Assembly (NCBI GenBank): GCA_013399115.1
Contig: VXAA01004223.1
Span: 1-64,000 of the forward strand
DNA length: 64,000 nucleotides
Source of the DNA: Anseranas semipalmata
Lineage: Eukaryota > Chordata > Aves > Anseriformes > Anseranatidae
Reading direction: 5' to 3'
Part shown: positions 23,876 to 37,600 of the stretch, piece after piece
Layout: each line of letters opens with the position of its first letter
How positions within the stretch are numbered: position 1 is the first letter of the stretch
Program-made: the position numbers and the translations under genes
The notes under the pieces: generated by a model
Told to the model about the DNA's origin: nothing
The model's input: only the letters and a program-made list of their open reading frames with translations
The model's database searches: none

Positions 23876-25584
23876 AGTGATAAAGGAGAATGTGACACCA
23901 GCTATGGGACACAAGTTTAGCAGTGTGGCTCTTCAGAGGAGCTACACATACACTGGCCGCAGAAAACCATCTTGGCTGTGAAATGTTTCAAAGAGCAGAG
24001 AATAAAGGCATCATGGCACCAATTGAACAAACCATCAGACCTGTCTGTTTCTTACCCTGTTGTTCTTAAAAACCCATACATCTCCAGATGGCTGAGGTCA
24101 TGCAAACAAGGGTGAAGCAGCAGTTGGCATCACCCTGGGCAGAACTTCTCGCTCGGTGTCACCCCTGTGTGGACACCTCTTGGGCAAGGCTTGCCAGTTC
24201 CCTGCTGCAGGCAGGAGCCAAGGCACCAGCAGAGGGTTTTCTTTCCAATGCTCCTAAGGTGGAACAGGTTTAGAAGCAGCAAATGATCTCAATACTTTTT
24301 GGGCCATAACCACAGCTTCAGCTACAAGTCTAGGAAATAGCAGACTTCCCAAGAAGGCTTTATATGCCTTAGAAGTCTCAAAAGCAGCAGCACTTTTGGG
24401 GCCATCCCTGCATGTTGTCCAAAAGAACCTGTTCTCAAAGCCGGAGATCTGCTCTGCACCCGAGCTCTGCTGCTGGAGGTAGTGGTTGCTCCATGTGCAG
24501 GGAAGAGTGGGCCAAACAGCCACGGTCTGCAGAAATGTGTCCAACAGCTGAACATTAAATTATACCCGTACATCACTGTCATTAACATCCGAATTACCTC
24601 TCACTGATGAATTGTACATCCCATTAATACTATTTGAGGCAAATGGTCATTGCCAGTTATCTTTTATTGTTATTGTAAGTGATAAAACTATCTATTTTCA
24701 TTCTCCTCATTGTAACGGTACTCTCAGCTCAGTGATGCTAATGAAAGAGATTTTAATTATGACAGGTTTTAAGGCAATGACTGCCTTAAAGCTCTATCCC
24801 TGCCCAGCCTTTCCAGAGAGGAGTAAGAAAACAAGAGATACAGTTGGAGGAAAGATAACAGAGACCCAGAAGAGTACTTGACCATGGAGTACCTCCCTCT
24901 CTTGTCTGCTCTCCCAGCAGGAACAAGGACAACTCAAGTTTGAGGAAAGTACCTCTGGGATAGCAGAGGTGGTGGGGGCTGGCTGGGGGAATTACACAGA
25001 TGGGATGACCAGAGGGGAGTGATCTGTGGATTAAGAAAACACCGCCACCAAACAGAATCAATAGAAGATTAATCTTTAGCTTATTAATATACGATCCCTC
25101 TCTTGGCAGCAGATCCAAGAGAAGAGATGTCCGTGCTCCCGCATGGCAATCTGTGGTCCCAGGGCTCCTCTGTGCACTTCCTCCTGGCTGGCAGGTGTCA
25201 CTGCAGTAGGAATTACTGTGCTGTAAAAGTTAAACAATATATCATAACCTCTGGATGTGCCACTAAACCTGTATTGCTTCTAATGTATCCTACTACAGAA
25301 GCGCTTCAAGGCACTTCTGACATTAAGCTCCTAGTCTTTGTAACTCAGATATTCAAAATAATCAAGCTGTTGAGGAGCCAAATGTAAATTTAACATTTCC
25401 AAGAAAGAAGTGACTGCTCAAAAGGTCATTTCTGTTGCAGCAGAGCCTTGGAAAGGTGGTGGTTTGATAAAATGTGGGGAAATTTGATTTCACACACCTC
25501 ACATACTCACTTTCACATGCTCACTTTCATCAGCCGATTACTTCCATGCTGAGGAATGATTAATGTGTTAGGTTTCGTTTTCTT
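23876..25584. other. Unique non-coding DNA; possible conserved block
   Basis: No supported gene. The segment at about 24540-24790 is AT-rich and free of simple repeats, with several TTAAT/TAATT words, which is typical of but not proof of a conserved non-coding element. A G-rich patch near 24960-24988 has only two long G runs. Confidence 0.5.
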
Positions 25585-25618
25585 AAAAAAAAAAAAAGAA
25601 AAGAAAAAAGAAAAAAAT
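25585..25618. repeat. A-rich low-complexity tract
   Basis: An A13 run followed by GAAAA-type units. This is a simple low-complexity tract, not obviously the tail of a retrocopy because no recognisable element or cDNA lies upstream. Confidence 0.8.
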
Positions 25619-28597
25619 TGAAACAACAGCAACAAAAACAAATTCTTGGCATTATTCTAGCCTTTGTGACCTAGAAGTGCAAACTACAGATACAGCTCTC
25701 CTCACTGAAAGTTGCTCAAAACACCTCCTCAAGTGCATCTCTGTGCTGCAAGGCCCCTTTTCTACCTGCCCCTCCTGACCCTCCTCCTTGAGTCTATATA
25801 TTTAAACATCCCTGACATTGTTGTGAGCTCCCATTCCTCTTTCTTGACCAGCATATTGAGAATTTTTTTTTTTAATATTCAGACAAATCTTTCCAAGAAA
25901 TGAAAAATTGAAGTGAAAAAGTGACCTCTTCAAGAGAAAAAGAAGTCTTGCATTGAAGAGTAAAATGAGGTAAATAAAGTGATGATATGAAGACTTCAAG
26001 AGCGGATTTTGGAAGTCCACACATACCTGGGCAGTCTGTAGTAGGTTTTAAGCAAAAGTACATTGGCAATACACTTAAGAGGTAGATTGCACGACACTCA
26101 CTTCTGATGCAGGCAAGGACCAGCTTACTTTCCTGGGGGAGGGAGGAGGTTTGCTTTTTTTTCCTTATAAAGTGTAAGAATAAAGTAAGTAGTTATAATA
26201 ATTCATTCCTACACTATTGATTTAACAAAGTTTCTTTTGTTCTTCCATTCTATTAATATTATATGAGAGGTCTGCTCGGTGTTTTACTGAATTATTCATT
26301 GTGTTATTGACCTGACAAATGCAATACAGTTGCCATGTATCTTGTATTTTGGCTCTAAAATAATTACTTTGAGGTTTTGCTTCTTTTCATTAGCCTAGCT
26401 TGTTCTTTCCAATAACCTCAACTTTTCTGAGAAATTAGGAGCCTATTAGGTAAGTTTACACCTATCTACGTAAGAAAAGCACGTGGCAGAAGTGACAGGA
26501 GGGAGCTCTTTCAGTGACCCCATGAAATGGCCTCCCTCCTTTCTTCTGAAGCTGTGTGGTGGTGGATGGCACTTGCTCAATGCAAAGTCCCAACAGGGTG
26601 AGCTGAAAATGGCTTAAACGTCTCCCAGGTCCACAAAGGCATACAATAGTTTGGGCCTGTGTGCGGAGCAAAACCCATACCTTTCCTAACATTTTACCTG
26701 CATTATTACTTAGAAATGAACATCCATCCACATCTGAGGGTTTCTTTTGGAGTAGTAAATATGAAATGGGAAAATATCCTGGCAGTAACCACAGGGCTGA
26801 TGGAAGAATGTGGACCTGCCCCAGATAAGGGCTGAAACCTCCTTTCCTCTGTTTCTACCAAGGGAATGGTCGAGCAAAGAGAATGTACAAAGTCCTTGAC
26901 TAAAAAAACATGGGGACCAGCTTGAAATATAAAAGGTGCTCTGGTGTTGATCTTAGTACGTGGTGATCTTGCAGAAAGCCCTGTATCATTGCACGTTAAC
27001 AAGGGAAAATGTTGTTTCTAAAGAGTACATCATCTCACTGCTGAGTGATGTGTGCTTGCCTGCCTAAGTCATCCCCCAACACAAATAAATTGAGATGAAT
27101 TAATTATTCTAAGTATGAAAAATTAGCATTAATCCTGTATAATTTTAACTCTGGAATGAGTTTGTAAAAGGAATTCAATTATTCTTACACATAATTGCAT
27201 GGATTTATATAAAAATTACATAGTAAAGTTGACAGACAATTTTCACGTTATTATTCTTTGAAATAATTGTGTGTATTTCTCTAATTCTTTGGAGGGCATG
27301 AAAGAGAAAAATACTTGGAAATGGAGACTACTTGGCAACATGCTCTTGGAAGCACAACACAAGCTGCTGCAAGTTCAACAGATCTACTGTGTACGGGACA
27401 AAAAGATCTATAAGATGCTGGAAGGAAAGATTCCTTCACACCAGTTTTGCTGAACTTGGCTTCTCATCCTTTTAAATTTTCAATCTTATTCTTTACTTTT
27501 CTGATTTCTTAGTTCATGAGCTGCAGACAGATGTGCAGTTTCACTGCAGAAACCCAGTAGTTGTCACCCAAACCAGGAGTGAACCCATTTCTCACCTTTT
27601 CCCCAAAGATTTCTAGAGTGGAGGGACCTCAAAATTGATGGCAGCTTTGCTGATATCTAGGTGGTGAGAAAAGGGTGTAACTGATGGGATGAATGAGATA
27701 GTATGAAACAAGTTTATTTTTAAAACATATTTTCTTGTGTTGGAGTGAGATTTCTGCTAAGGAAGAGGGCACGTAACGAAGCAGATTGCTGTTGGCAGTT
27801 GTAGTGATATAAGGCAGTCTGCAGCAACTAACTGCCTGCGATAAGGCACACACTTCTGAAGCCACTTGTTGAGTGAAGAGCATCATATGGGTTGCAGGCA
27901 GGGGGGGAAAGGGAACAAAGTCGCATATTTCTTTGAGATTTTCATACGGGAAAATCTTTTAAGACTATCTTGCATGTGAAAAGACTGGGCTCATTTTTAC
28001 TTCTGTGTTTGTTGCTGCACAGAGTTGAAATAACAGGCACTGCTGGCAAAGCTGCCCTGGCCAGCTGGTGTCATATGAGGCAGCCTTTAATCACATATTG
28101 CTTGTTAAACCAATTGATTTGTGTTGGCAAATGGGAAAAATGAATTCACTGCCAAAGAGCTTGGTTTAATTTTCCCAAGTTCCTAGGTAGGGCCTTTCAG
28201 CATTATTTCAGTAGCACCCCCTTTAAATTTGATACCAGCCCTTACTGCTGCTGATCAGATCCTGGAGAAAGGGTAACACTTGGGACTGACTCTTTGGACT
28301 TGATTCTCATGCCTGCTGCGGGGCTGGCACCAAAAGAAGCTGATGTCAGTCCTGAAAATAACTTACTTTAATCCTTCCTCACCTTTTCTGTCTGTTTAGC
28401 TCTATTTGAGCTGCAGTTTAACTCTCCATCTTCAGGACCAATAAAAAAGTTTGTGAAGCTGTGCTGTTATCCAGATCACTGAACTGACAGTAAAAATCTG
28501 CTGGAGACTTAACCCTGCTAACAACTGCACAAAAAGAACCTGGAGAGTCAGTTTACATCTTTTGTGCAATATGTTCCTCAACATTTTCTAGACATTA
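25619..28597. other. Unique non-coding DNA, no gene seen
   Basis: AT-rich sequence without a supported gene. A 60-codon frame at 27271-27453 (+) is rich in charged and helix-forming residues but has no family resemblance and no convincing splice context. Confidence 0.55.
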
Positions 28598-28615
28598 AAC
28601 AACAACAACAACAAA
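28598..28615. repeat. (AAC)6 microsatellite
   Basis: A short perfect run of AAC units. It has the same unit class as the (CAA)17 repeat at 15 kb but is far shorter. Confidence 0.85.
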
Positions 28616-31600
28616 CTAGAAAAATACCTTGAAAATTGCCATGGCCAAAATCAGTGCAGTTATCTTCCAAGATATCTCTTATTATTTGCATAAAATAAAA
28701 GTAAAAAAATGTAATATTTAAACCTGGAAACAAGTTCTACATCTCCAAAAGTAACAAAATTAAACATGTAATGTTAGGGCCATGATGCAAAAATTTGCAA
28801 CCATATTGAATTACGTGGTCTAAATGTTGTTTCCTGTTCTGTTCAAATGCCAGTGCAAAACTTTCATTGATCTCATTGACATCAAAGCAAGCAGGTTTAG
28901 GTCCCCAGGAAGCAGCTAAGGACAAGCTCACCTTTGAGAAAAAGCCTAAAAAGCCAATGATCTAATTTGGAGATAAGTGAGTGCTGCTCTCTCTTTAATG
29001 CAAGGACATACTGAAAAGCCTGTGAAGGGTTTACAATTTTGATCTGAGATTCAGAATTTTAAAGATCTCTGTCAAACCTTCTTGTTCTGTAGCAATTAAA
29101 ATAATTTTTAATTTGTTTCCTTTTATTATTTGTTGCTCTTTGCACTCCAGTGAGAATGGCTGGGAACTAGAGGGTGGGGCAAGTGGGCAGGAGCAATGTT
29201 CTGTGCAACACAACATCATAAGGAAGAAGAATCTTGTTCGTGTGTTATCAATAAGCACAAAAGTTTGAAATACCTTAGTGTAACAGCTGTTTTAAAGCCC
29301 TTTAAAATGTAGATTGCATGAGTGGACAGATCCCTCTGTACAAGAAATTTATTACCTGCCTTGGCATTCTTTGACTGGAAATCAAAGATTTAGTGGATTT
29401 ACAAACAGATCAGAAAGATTATTCTTACTTTCAATATTCCATAGTTTATAATATGTGGAGATCTTTTAGATCTTTTAACTTTTCTATTTTCTATTAACTT
29501 CTCCTATGTATGGTGTTTATTCTCATGAACCATCCAACTTTAATGAAAGAGGAGTGAGTCTGTTGAATGTTTACTTAGTCTTATATAATTAATCAATTCA
29601 CCGACTTTCTACAGTAAATAGAAAGTACTGTACTAAGTACAGCAAGTTGGCCTGCAACTTGCTTAGGCATTCTTTCTTGCAATGTTTCTACCTTATGATA
29701 GTGGGGAAACAGCAAGAAATGATATGATTCCATAGGAAACGTTGTCCTGTAGTCCCAAAACTTGAGAAAAACCTTTAAAAAAGATATCTTGCAAGTTGTA
29801 CAAAGGATTAGCTGTGCTTCATTGCTAAGTACATGATTTATTAAATAGCTAATGCATCTTAGCAGAACGGAAAGACAGGTGTGTTTTAAATGTACTCGTT
29901 TACTGGCGACATTCATTTAAAGCCATGTGCATTAGTGCTAATATGTTTTCTTCTGGTAGTCTGTTCAGCTAATCACTTCAATATCTACTCTGTCCAAAGG
30001 GAAAATACACTTAAACTAGTTTGCTAGAGGATGGAATGGCTTAGAATTAATTGGATAGAGGGAGCCATTTATTAATTTCCTGTACAAAATCAGAATGATC
30101 TTTTTCTTTTAATGTAAAGGATTTTACTTTTAACTTTAGCTAAAGCTCAAGATATTATTGATAATCATCAGGAAAAGACACAATTGGCTGCATGCTTATG
30201 TGAAGTCAAAATAGTAGAGAGGTGTGAGGATGCCCTTTAGTTTGATTTGAACTTCTACTTGCACTCTAGAAAAAAGCGATCAAACAAAATCTTGCAAAAG
30301 TGTAAAGAACACATTTTCAAAAATTTTTTTTTTTTTCCACGTGGGAATAAAATTATAGTAGCACAATATGTTTGACAGACACAGCTCTAATATGCACTGC
30401 TAGTGCAAAGAGTGTCCTGGGTACATAGTAAATGCAATGTACTTTTCCTACTAGCTAAAATGGGTAAAAAACTCAAAACAAAAATTCTCAACCTCCAAAA
30501 CATCTTTGGTTGGCACTGAAAGGGAGCTGAAGAGGTGACAGAAGCTTGGCAAGAGTCTCAGGATGAGAAGGAATAGTTCTGGTTATCCTGGCCCAGGTTC
30601 AGCAGAGTGCTTACTCTTATACAGCACCCAGCTTGAGAGACTGGGTGAAGGGCAGGTTTTGATAGGTCTTCAGATGTCCAAAGACTTGGGATAGACACTC
30701 AGTGCCTTGAATTCTGTTTAGTCCCTGGGAAGATATAGGTAGGCAGCCAGTGACCTTTTTAGAAGTGCTACCACACTTACTTCCTATTGATGTCAATGGA
30801 CACTCACTTTCTACATAACTCTGAAATTCATTTGGCTGTTTCTGTCTTTTTAAGCATTAAACTCTTAAGAAAATGCACACCTGAATGCTGAATTAGAGAT
30901 GCTTAAAAGTGACCTGTCCAGAAGTCACCATTTTACCAGCTGTCCCTACAACATATCTGATCCACTTTGGTGCCGAAATGGCTATGGTTTGTGTAGTTTG
31001 CAAATTTTCCTTTCTGTATCATTAAAAATCCCCTCTGGTCTTCAAATAAGTGGCCAGTCAAATTCAACTCTTTCATCAGCAAAGAAGCTCAGTTACCATG
31101 AGAGCACCTGCTTTCTGCAGGTGTTGATTACCCATCTCTGTCCCACAGAGACTAATGACCTTACAGCTTGTTTCTTTTGCTTACATCTTGCTCTGCTCTG
31201 CTGGGATAACTGCTCTTTTCCTCTCACTCTGTTGAATGGATTCATATAATCACGTGAAACTCCAGCAATTGCTCCTGATCTGGACTAAGCTTCAAATTTG
31301 TTGTACTGTAAAAGAGTAAACAAGATTTCTGAGTGCATCAGCTGCTCAACAGCGCAACAGTTACACAATAAAAGAAATTACAGCTCCTACTACACTTGCC
31401 TTTCTTTTATCTTTACGTTGCTATGAATGTAACAAAAACCAGGTCTTTAAGTACACGTTATCTACCTCTTGATCCAGACTCCTTCTTCTGAGCTCAGTTC
31501 CACTTAGACTTTTGCTTGGTTATGAATATTGAGATCTTGTTACTCTTAGTGAGAGCTTATGAAGAGTAAATCTTTCCTTTCATCTTGTGCAAACTTACCA

Positions 31601-34600
31601 CATTGTGGCACTTTCCAGTTCCTGTGATAGATTTTCACCCTTCTTCATATCACTACACTCCTTGGGGAGGATGCCTTTTACTCCTTCTTTCCAGTCTTAC
31701 TATGATCCATTGACATCTCACCTTGGCATCTTTTTCAAAACTGTTTGCCAGGCTCTGGGCTTGTCGCACCTACAGTGCACACAATACACATATACATAAG
31801 CTTTTCCTCTTCTAATACTATTTGCACGCACTTGACTTTGCTCCCTATTCCTCATTCTGGTTTGATTTGTCTGTTTTGATATTTGCAGTGCTTCAGCCAT
31901 ATTACAATGAAGTTCAGAGAGAACATTTTATTCACTGTTTCCCACCCATTGTCCTGAACCGATGTGAGTCCTGGCTTCATCTCAGCATACCTTCTTTCTT
32001 AATAGAAATTTGAGTTTTGAGTGGCACATACAAATTAAACCACTGGGAGACACATTTTTAAATAAAGAACACAGAAGGAAGGCTTGCACAATGATTTTGC
32101 ACAACCTTTTCAAAGTACTGCAAATGGCTGTATCTGAACTGTGCTGCTGCTAATAGCTATCATCCTCTAAGATAGAAGCCTCAGGTGAAAACTATATAAA
32201 ATTTTATCAGCAGATCAAGATAAAGAACTGGTCACTCAATTTTGGGGACCTGAGTTCCTGGTAAGACCCTAAACAAGGACCACTTTCTGCTTTTGCTACA
32301 GTGGATTTTTTTAAACAGATAGATGATGCAACATATTTTTCTTTATTCTATTGTGCATGGGCAGGGTTCTGGCACTTGCTCTGAAAAAATATCAAATTCA
32401 TTCAACACTTCATTGGCAGATACCACTTCCTCAAATGGCCTTGATACAATATGAAGTATAGAGATACATTTCATATGCCACTCACCCACCTCCTACCCAT
32501 GGTTGAGCGCTACCTGTTGCTCTCCAGAAGGATGGAGAGTTTCCAGATACCTTGATGCCAACACCACAGCCCCTGGGCTGGGCTGTAGGGACTCAGCCAG
32601 GAGCTTCAGACCCCAGGCAACCTCTGAGCCCCAGGTTCAGGTCAGTACAATGAGATCATCCTGTGGGCATTTGTACCCAGCCATGGGTATCTAGTCCCTG
32701 GAGAGAGACTGGAACAGCTGGTGCATGTGGGGGGCTCATTTGCCCACACCATGTGATCCCATCTGTTAGGGGAACAGAAGAAACACAGAGCAGAAGCTGT
32801 GGTGGCCCCTGAACCTGTTCCTGGGGCTGCACAGCCCAAGTGGGAGCTGAGTGGGGGAAAAGGTTTCTCCTCCAGGGGTGGGGTGGCTGAAAGGCAAGGT
32901 CAGGAAAGAGCCACCCACGCTTTTCTGCTCTCATTTCAGGGGAGAAAAGCAGCCTGGTTGATGATGGCACACAACTCTTTTGTGTTGCTTCTGGCTCACA
33001 AGCCTATCTGCCACCAGGGAAAAAACTGTAATTTTCTTTCAGATATGGGTTGTTCTTCTTTCTGTCAGTGGCAGTGTACCAGAATAAAAGAAACTTTTAA
33101 ACAATCAATATTTTCGTGGGTGTTTGAAATACAGGAATATAATCATGAGGAGATAATAGCAACCACTGCTGACATTGTGGTGGAGAGGGGCTTTATACTT
33201 CATCCTTAGACCCTAAAAACTTCAGATGAAGAATGAAATTGGTGTTTATGTTCTTGTTACAAATTTGATTTTTCTGCAAGTCAGTGACTATGACATACAA
33301 TCTTTGTAGAAAAGGGTGAGAAGAAGCTTTCGGGTTGGATCTTCTAGCCATGGAATTCAGCAAGAATGTATGTACTGAGTCCTGTGTGGTTGGCATCAGG
33401 ACCTTTGTGTCCATCTGCACCACGCAGCGGTGGTAAGCTGGGCTGTGTTCAGTACTCCTCCCCCTAAAACATATGCTATCATAGCTGATTTGGCTGGAGG
33501 AGTATTAAATGAATTGTAGACATTACTTCCTGTGGCTTCATTCCTGCTTCTTCACCTACATGGTCTCCTTGCCTGCACACAGCCAGTCCCAGATTGGAGT
33601 TCATCACTATAACAGTCCCTAACGCTCTCGGTAGCCCTGTCTTTCTAAAATGAAAATGTTCTTAATTTAGATGAATTATAAAGTCTCCAGCAACAGTCTC
33701 TTGCCTAATCTGTAGCCTTTCATATTTACATAGCAGGGATAAATGCTTGCCAAGGAAAATTAGCAATGCTCTGTTATCTTCATTGACAGGAACAGAGAGA
33801 GGTCATAAAGCACCTGAAAGGCCTTTAAAACACAAGAAAGAAAATCTTTGCACAATAATCTTTAAGCTGTGTTACTGCAGACATGCAGGGAAGGTATATA
33901 AACACCTATTTCACAAAATATTATTTCAGTAGCTAGGGATACAGCACCTTAACAATATTAAAAAGTCATTTCAATATCGATCACCTTGTTAAAATACATA
34001 GGTGTTTAAAGAGTGATTGCTGTATGCTCTGATAGAAATAAACCAGGGTTTCACAGTGCTCCTTGCCAATTGAATAAATTATGTTGCAGCAATTATGTCA
34101 CAGGTTTGAGACACATCAGCACTAATGAATGCATGGTGGAGTTTTACACTAATTAATTTGTCTTGTCAGATTATGACAAAGTACTTTCCAATAAAAGTTG
34201 CCAAGTTGCAACCCCTGATAAGCAACCAGACAGCAATTAACAAGATACTTCAATGATTTTACTGTAATTCCTCATCTGCAACTTCATTGTAAAAGCCTGT
34301 AGTATCAGATTACACTAGCCAAGGTAGAAGAAAAAAGGACTTTGAAACCAGCTGGGGATATCTTAATACTTTTAAAATCCAAATATATATATATTCCTAA
34401 ATAAAAACCAGGTAGTAAATTTTGTAAAATAGCTTACTTTTCAAGCAGTGACTATTGTGGTGCAAGGAAGAAATAAAATGATAAACCTGGTAAATGGATT
34501 TGGAACTCCAAACATTGAGGATAGAAAAAAGAAACACATTTTTCTTTAGTGTGTATTTTATCACTTGTTTCTTTTACTTGGTGATAGTAAGAAATCACAA

Positions 34601-37600
34601 GCATTATTTGCTAGAGCTCTTTCATATGCATGTCAAATATTTTCTGCCTCATTATTCTTTTCCTTCCAGAACTTCTGGTGTGGTAACTCAATGGTATTTG
34701 TCTCATGCTTTTATCTGGAAGGATATTCTTGGAGGATGAAATGTGATTATGCTGAAGTTCAGCTTGAGAACTATACAGCACTACCTTCAATTTAATTCTT
34801 TATCCCATTCCCCACCACTTGTGCTATTTTGCTAAAGACACACATTGTGTATGATGCCTTTTTTTTATTAAAAAAAATATTGCAGCTTATTTTCAAGGGT
34901 AACACAGAAGATTTGCTTCCCTATCAGCTTCTGGCACAGACCACAAAGAATTGATCTGCACAAGTTGCTGCTGACCTTGCATATCCAAACTACAGACAGA
35001 TCAGTAGCCATAGGGAGCTCTTCATAATGGTAGCACATAAATCAATATGTTAAGTTTAAAGATTGACCAGATGTCAAAACATATATTAAGATAGAAGACC
35101 CCAAGGCTGCCTGCACTGATGCATTTCAGCATTGGGCTGATATTTCACAGTATCCTATGGGTAATAAAGACACCAAGAGTAAAGCAGGATATTATCACAA
35201 ATGCTTTGAGCACAAACCACTCAGGCCAATGAGACTAATTATCCTGCATCATCTCCATTTTATGTGATGAGAAGTGGATGGAAGATGAAATTGAAAATGA
35301 ACTTATTTTTTCCCCTTTTAATTAAAACACCCCCCCAGAGACAATTACATGTACTGTGTCAGAGTAATGCTATTATCTAAAACCAGAGCCTTCTCAGTCT
35401 TTACAGCCCTTTCACTGTACCTTTACTGAAATGATCTCAGTCATTTTCAGGATGCCTTGGCAGACAAGCTTCTTGCCCTCCAAGGGATCGGAAATGACTT
35501 CCCAAATCTATTGTTATTCACTGAAGCCCTTCTGAATGACTTTCAGTCACCTCTGGGATTCACATTGTACTTAAGATATAGAAAATACTTGAGATAGAGA
35601 AGGGGGGAAGGTATGTTTTTCCCAGCTGAGACCTAAATAGATGGAGTTGGTAGAAAGCTGCTCTTGGCTTTTTCAGGTAATTGCTCCATCAGGCAGAGCG
35701 CTGGGTAGCTGCTGTGTCCCGTGAGCAGGAGAAAGGTTCTTGCTCTGGCATAAGAACCTGAGGGCCTCCAGGGATGCTGGGTGATGAGTAACTCACTGGG
35801 AAGTACACCCATAGGCTGTACCTCTACAGCCTGGCAGCTTTAAAACACATGCAGATCTTACACGGCTGATAAGATGACCAGCTTGGTTTATCTGCTTTGG
35901 GCCACACTGCCTTTGGTTGGCTGAAAACATTTCACAAGTGGAGTGCTTAGGAGAGGACTCCAGCGCTGCTGTCTGTGGAAGTGCCAATGACATGTCAAAA
36001 GGTGAAAAAAGAGCGTTTAAAAGAGTGAGCATTCAAATTGTTGTATGCTTTGGATGACATCTGAATGACTTCTCTCCTCAGGTACTTACAGCATCCACAC
36101 AGTGAGTTTCAACACATGAGGATATGTTCTGACAGGAGTTTTGCCTATTTACACTGTATAAAGATACTTGCATAGTTTCTGTTGGCCACTCTTTTCTGTT
36201 TGTTTTAGCTTCAGATTTGGATGAAAAATATTTTATAATGAGATAGTGGTATGGTCTCCTTTCAAAGACACATACGATGTGTTCATCCTACACAGCTCAT
36301 CCCTCCAGAACAGAGTCACTGAAACAATTTCTCCCCGAGTCAACACTTTAAAGCCAGTGGGTGCCTGTGATTGCTGTTACCGTCTGACAGAGTTTAGACA
36401 TCAGACGCACTGTGTCTATAATATTTTTTGACGTAGTGTTGCCAGAGGCTACCACTGTACCAATTGCATAGTAACAGTGCCCAGATGTGGGCATGCTAAT
36501 GGAGAATAGGATCAGAAAATAATATAGCAGAGTGCAGATGTCCATTCCCATTTTCCTGCTATGTTAAGATACCCTGTCTGATGTGTCATTATTATCAGCA
36601 ACACTGTGGGCGTAATCTGCTCTGGAAAGTGCTCTGGTTTTTCTTCCAGTTGGCGTGGCACAGCTGACCACTTTGTTAACCAGAAACACACTCGACAAAT
36701 ACCTCCGAGCATCAAAGACAGGTCAGGGCATGGAGAAGCCCTGACCGCCTCAGGAGGTTTGCTCTGTTGCCCACTCTGGCTGGTGACCCAGGCCCCTTGC
36801 TGGGTCCTGCTGGCAATGCGGGGTGAAGGTGAATGCTGCAATGGCTCTGTGCAGCCGCGGGCTGCCCCGGGCTGGTGTGGTGCTGCGCGCTCCCTCAGTC
36901 TCTGGGGAGTGACGTGCTTCCTCCTCTTTTCCTGCTTCTTGACGGAGGTTATGGAGTGACAGGAAAGCCACAAGACCCAGGAAGTGGTTCCATGTATTTG
37001 AACTTGCTTTTGTTCTTAGTCACCTTACTTTTCATTCCCATCTCAAAATAAACTGAGTGATGATGCCAAAGGGAAAAGACCAGTAGGAAAAAGAATCAAA
37101 TGGTTATTCAAAGACTGCATATGCATCAAAATAAACTAAAAACACACTAACAACATGATCGTTGGAAAAAAAATGAGTTTTTCTCTCCCAAAGCAACTGC
37201 CAGCATCTGTTTTCTTCATGAGACACTGTCCACTACTCAATGGTGGCTGCTTATCTCCAAGATGCCAGAGGCTGTCAGTTATTTTTCAAGCTGGGTTATG
37301 TACAGCAGAATGTCATGGCACCAAAAATAATCTGAAAACTTCCATTCATCGACAAAGCATTTCAGACATTGCTTACGTTGGCAATGACTGCAAATGGTTT
37401 ATCAAGTTATTTCTTTTTCAGGCATGAACAAGCCTATGAAATGAATGGTAAATTGAGTTTGTCCAAAGCATTTATCCAAACCAAGGCATTTAACCCACAC
37501 AGCTATTCTACATAAAAGTCTTCGTTCTTTGCTGCTTTGAGAAAACAGATATATATTAACCACAGGCACATTTCAAATCTATTTTGTTAGGCAAAACTTA

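Noticed and set aside
27271..27453. 60-codon charged frame considered as a small gene or exon
   Set aside because: It is too short, has no homologue I recognise, and has no convincing splice sites around it.
32820..32885. G-rich patch considered as a G-quadruplex
   Set aside because: The loop between the first and second long G runs is too long and there are only three runs of four or more.
36512..36973. 153-codon frame, minus strand
   Set aside because: It sits in the GC-rich patch at 36.7-36.9 kb with frames on both strands, and no domain or conserved motif is visible.
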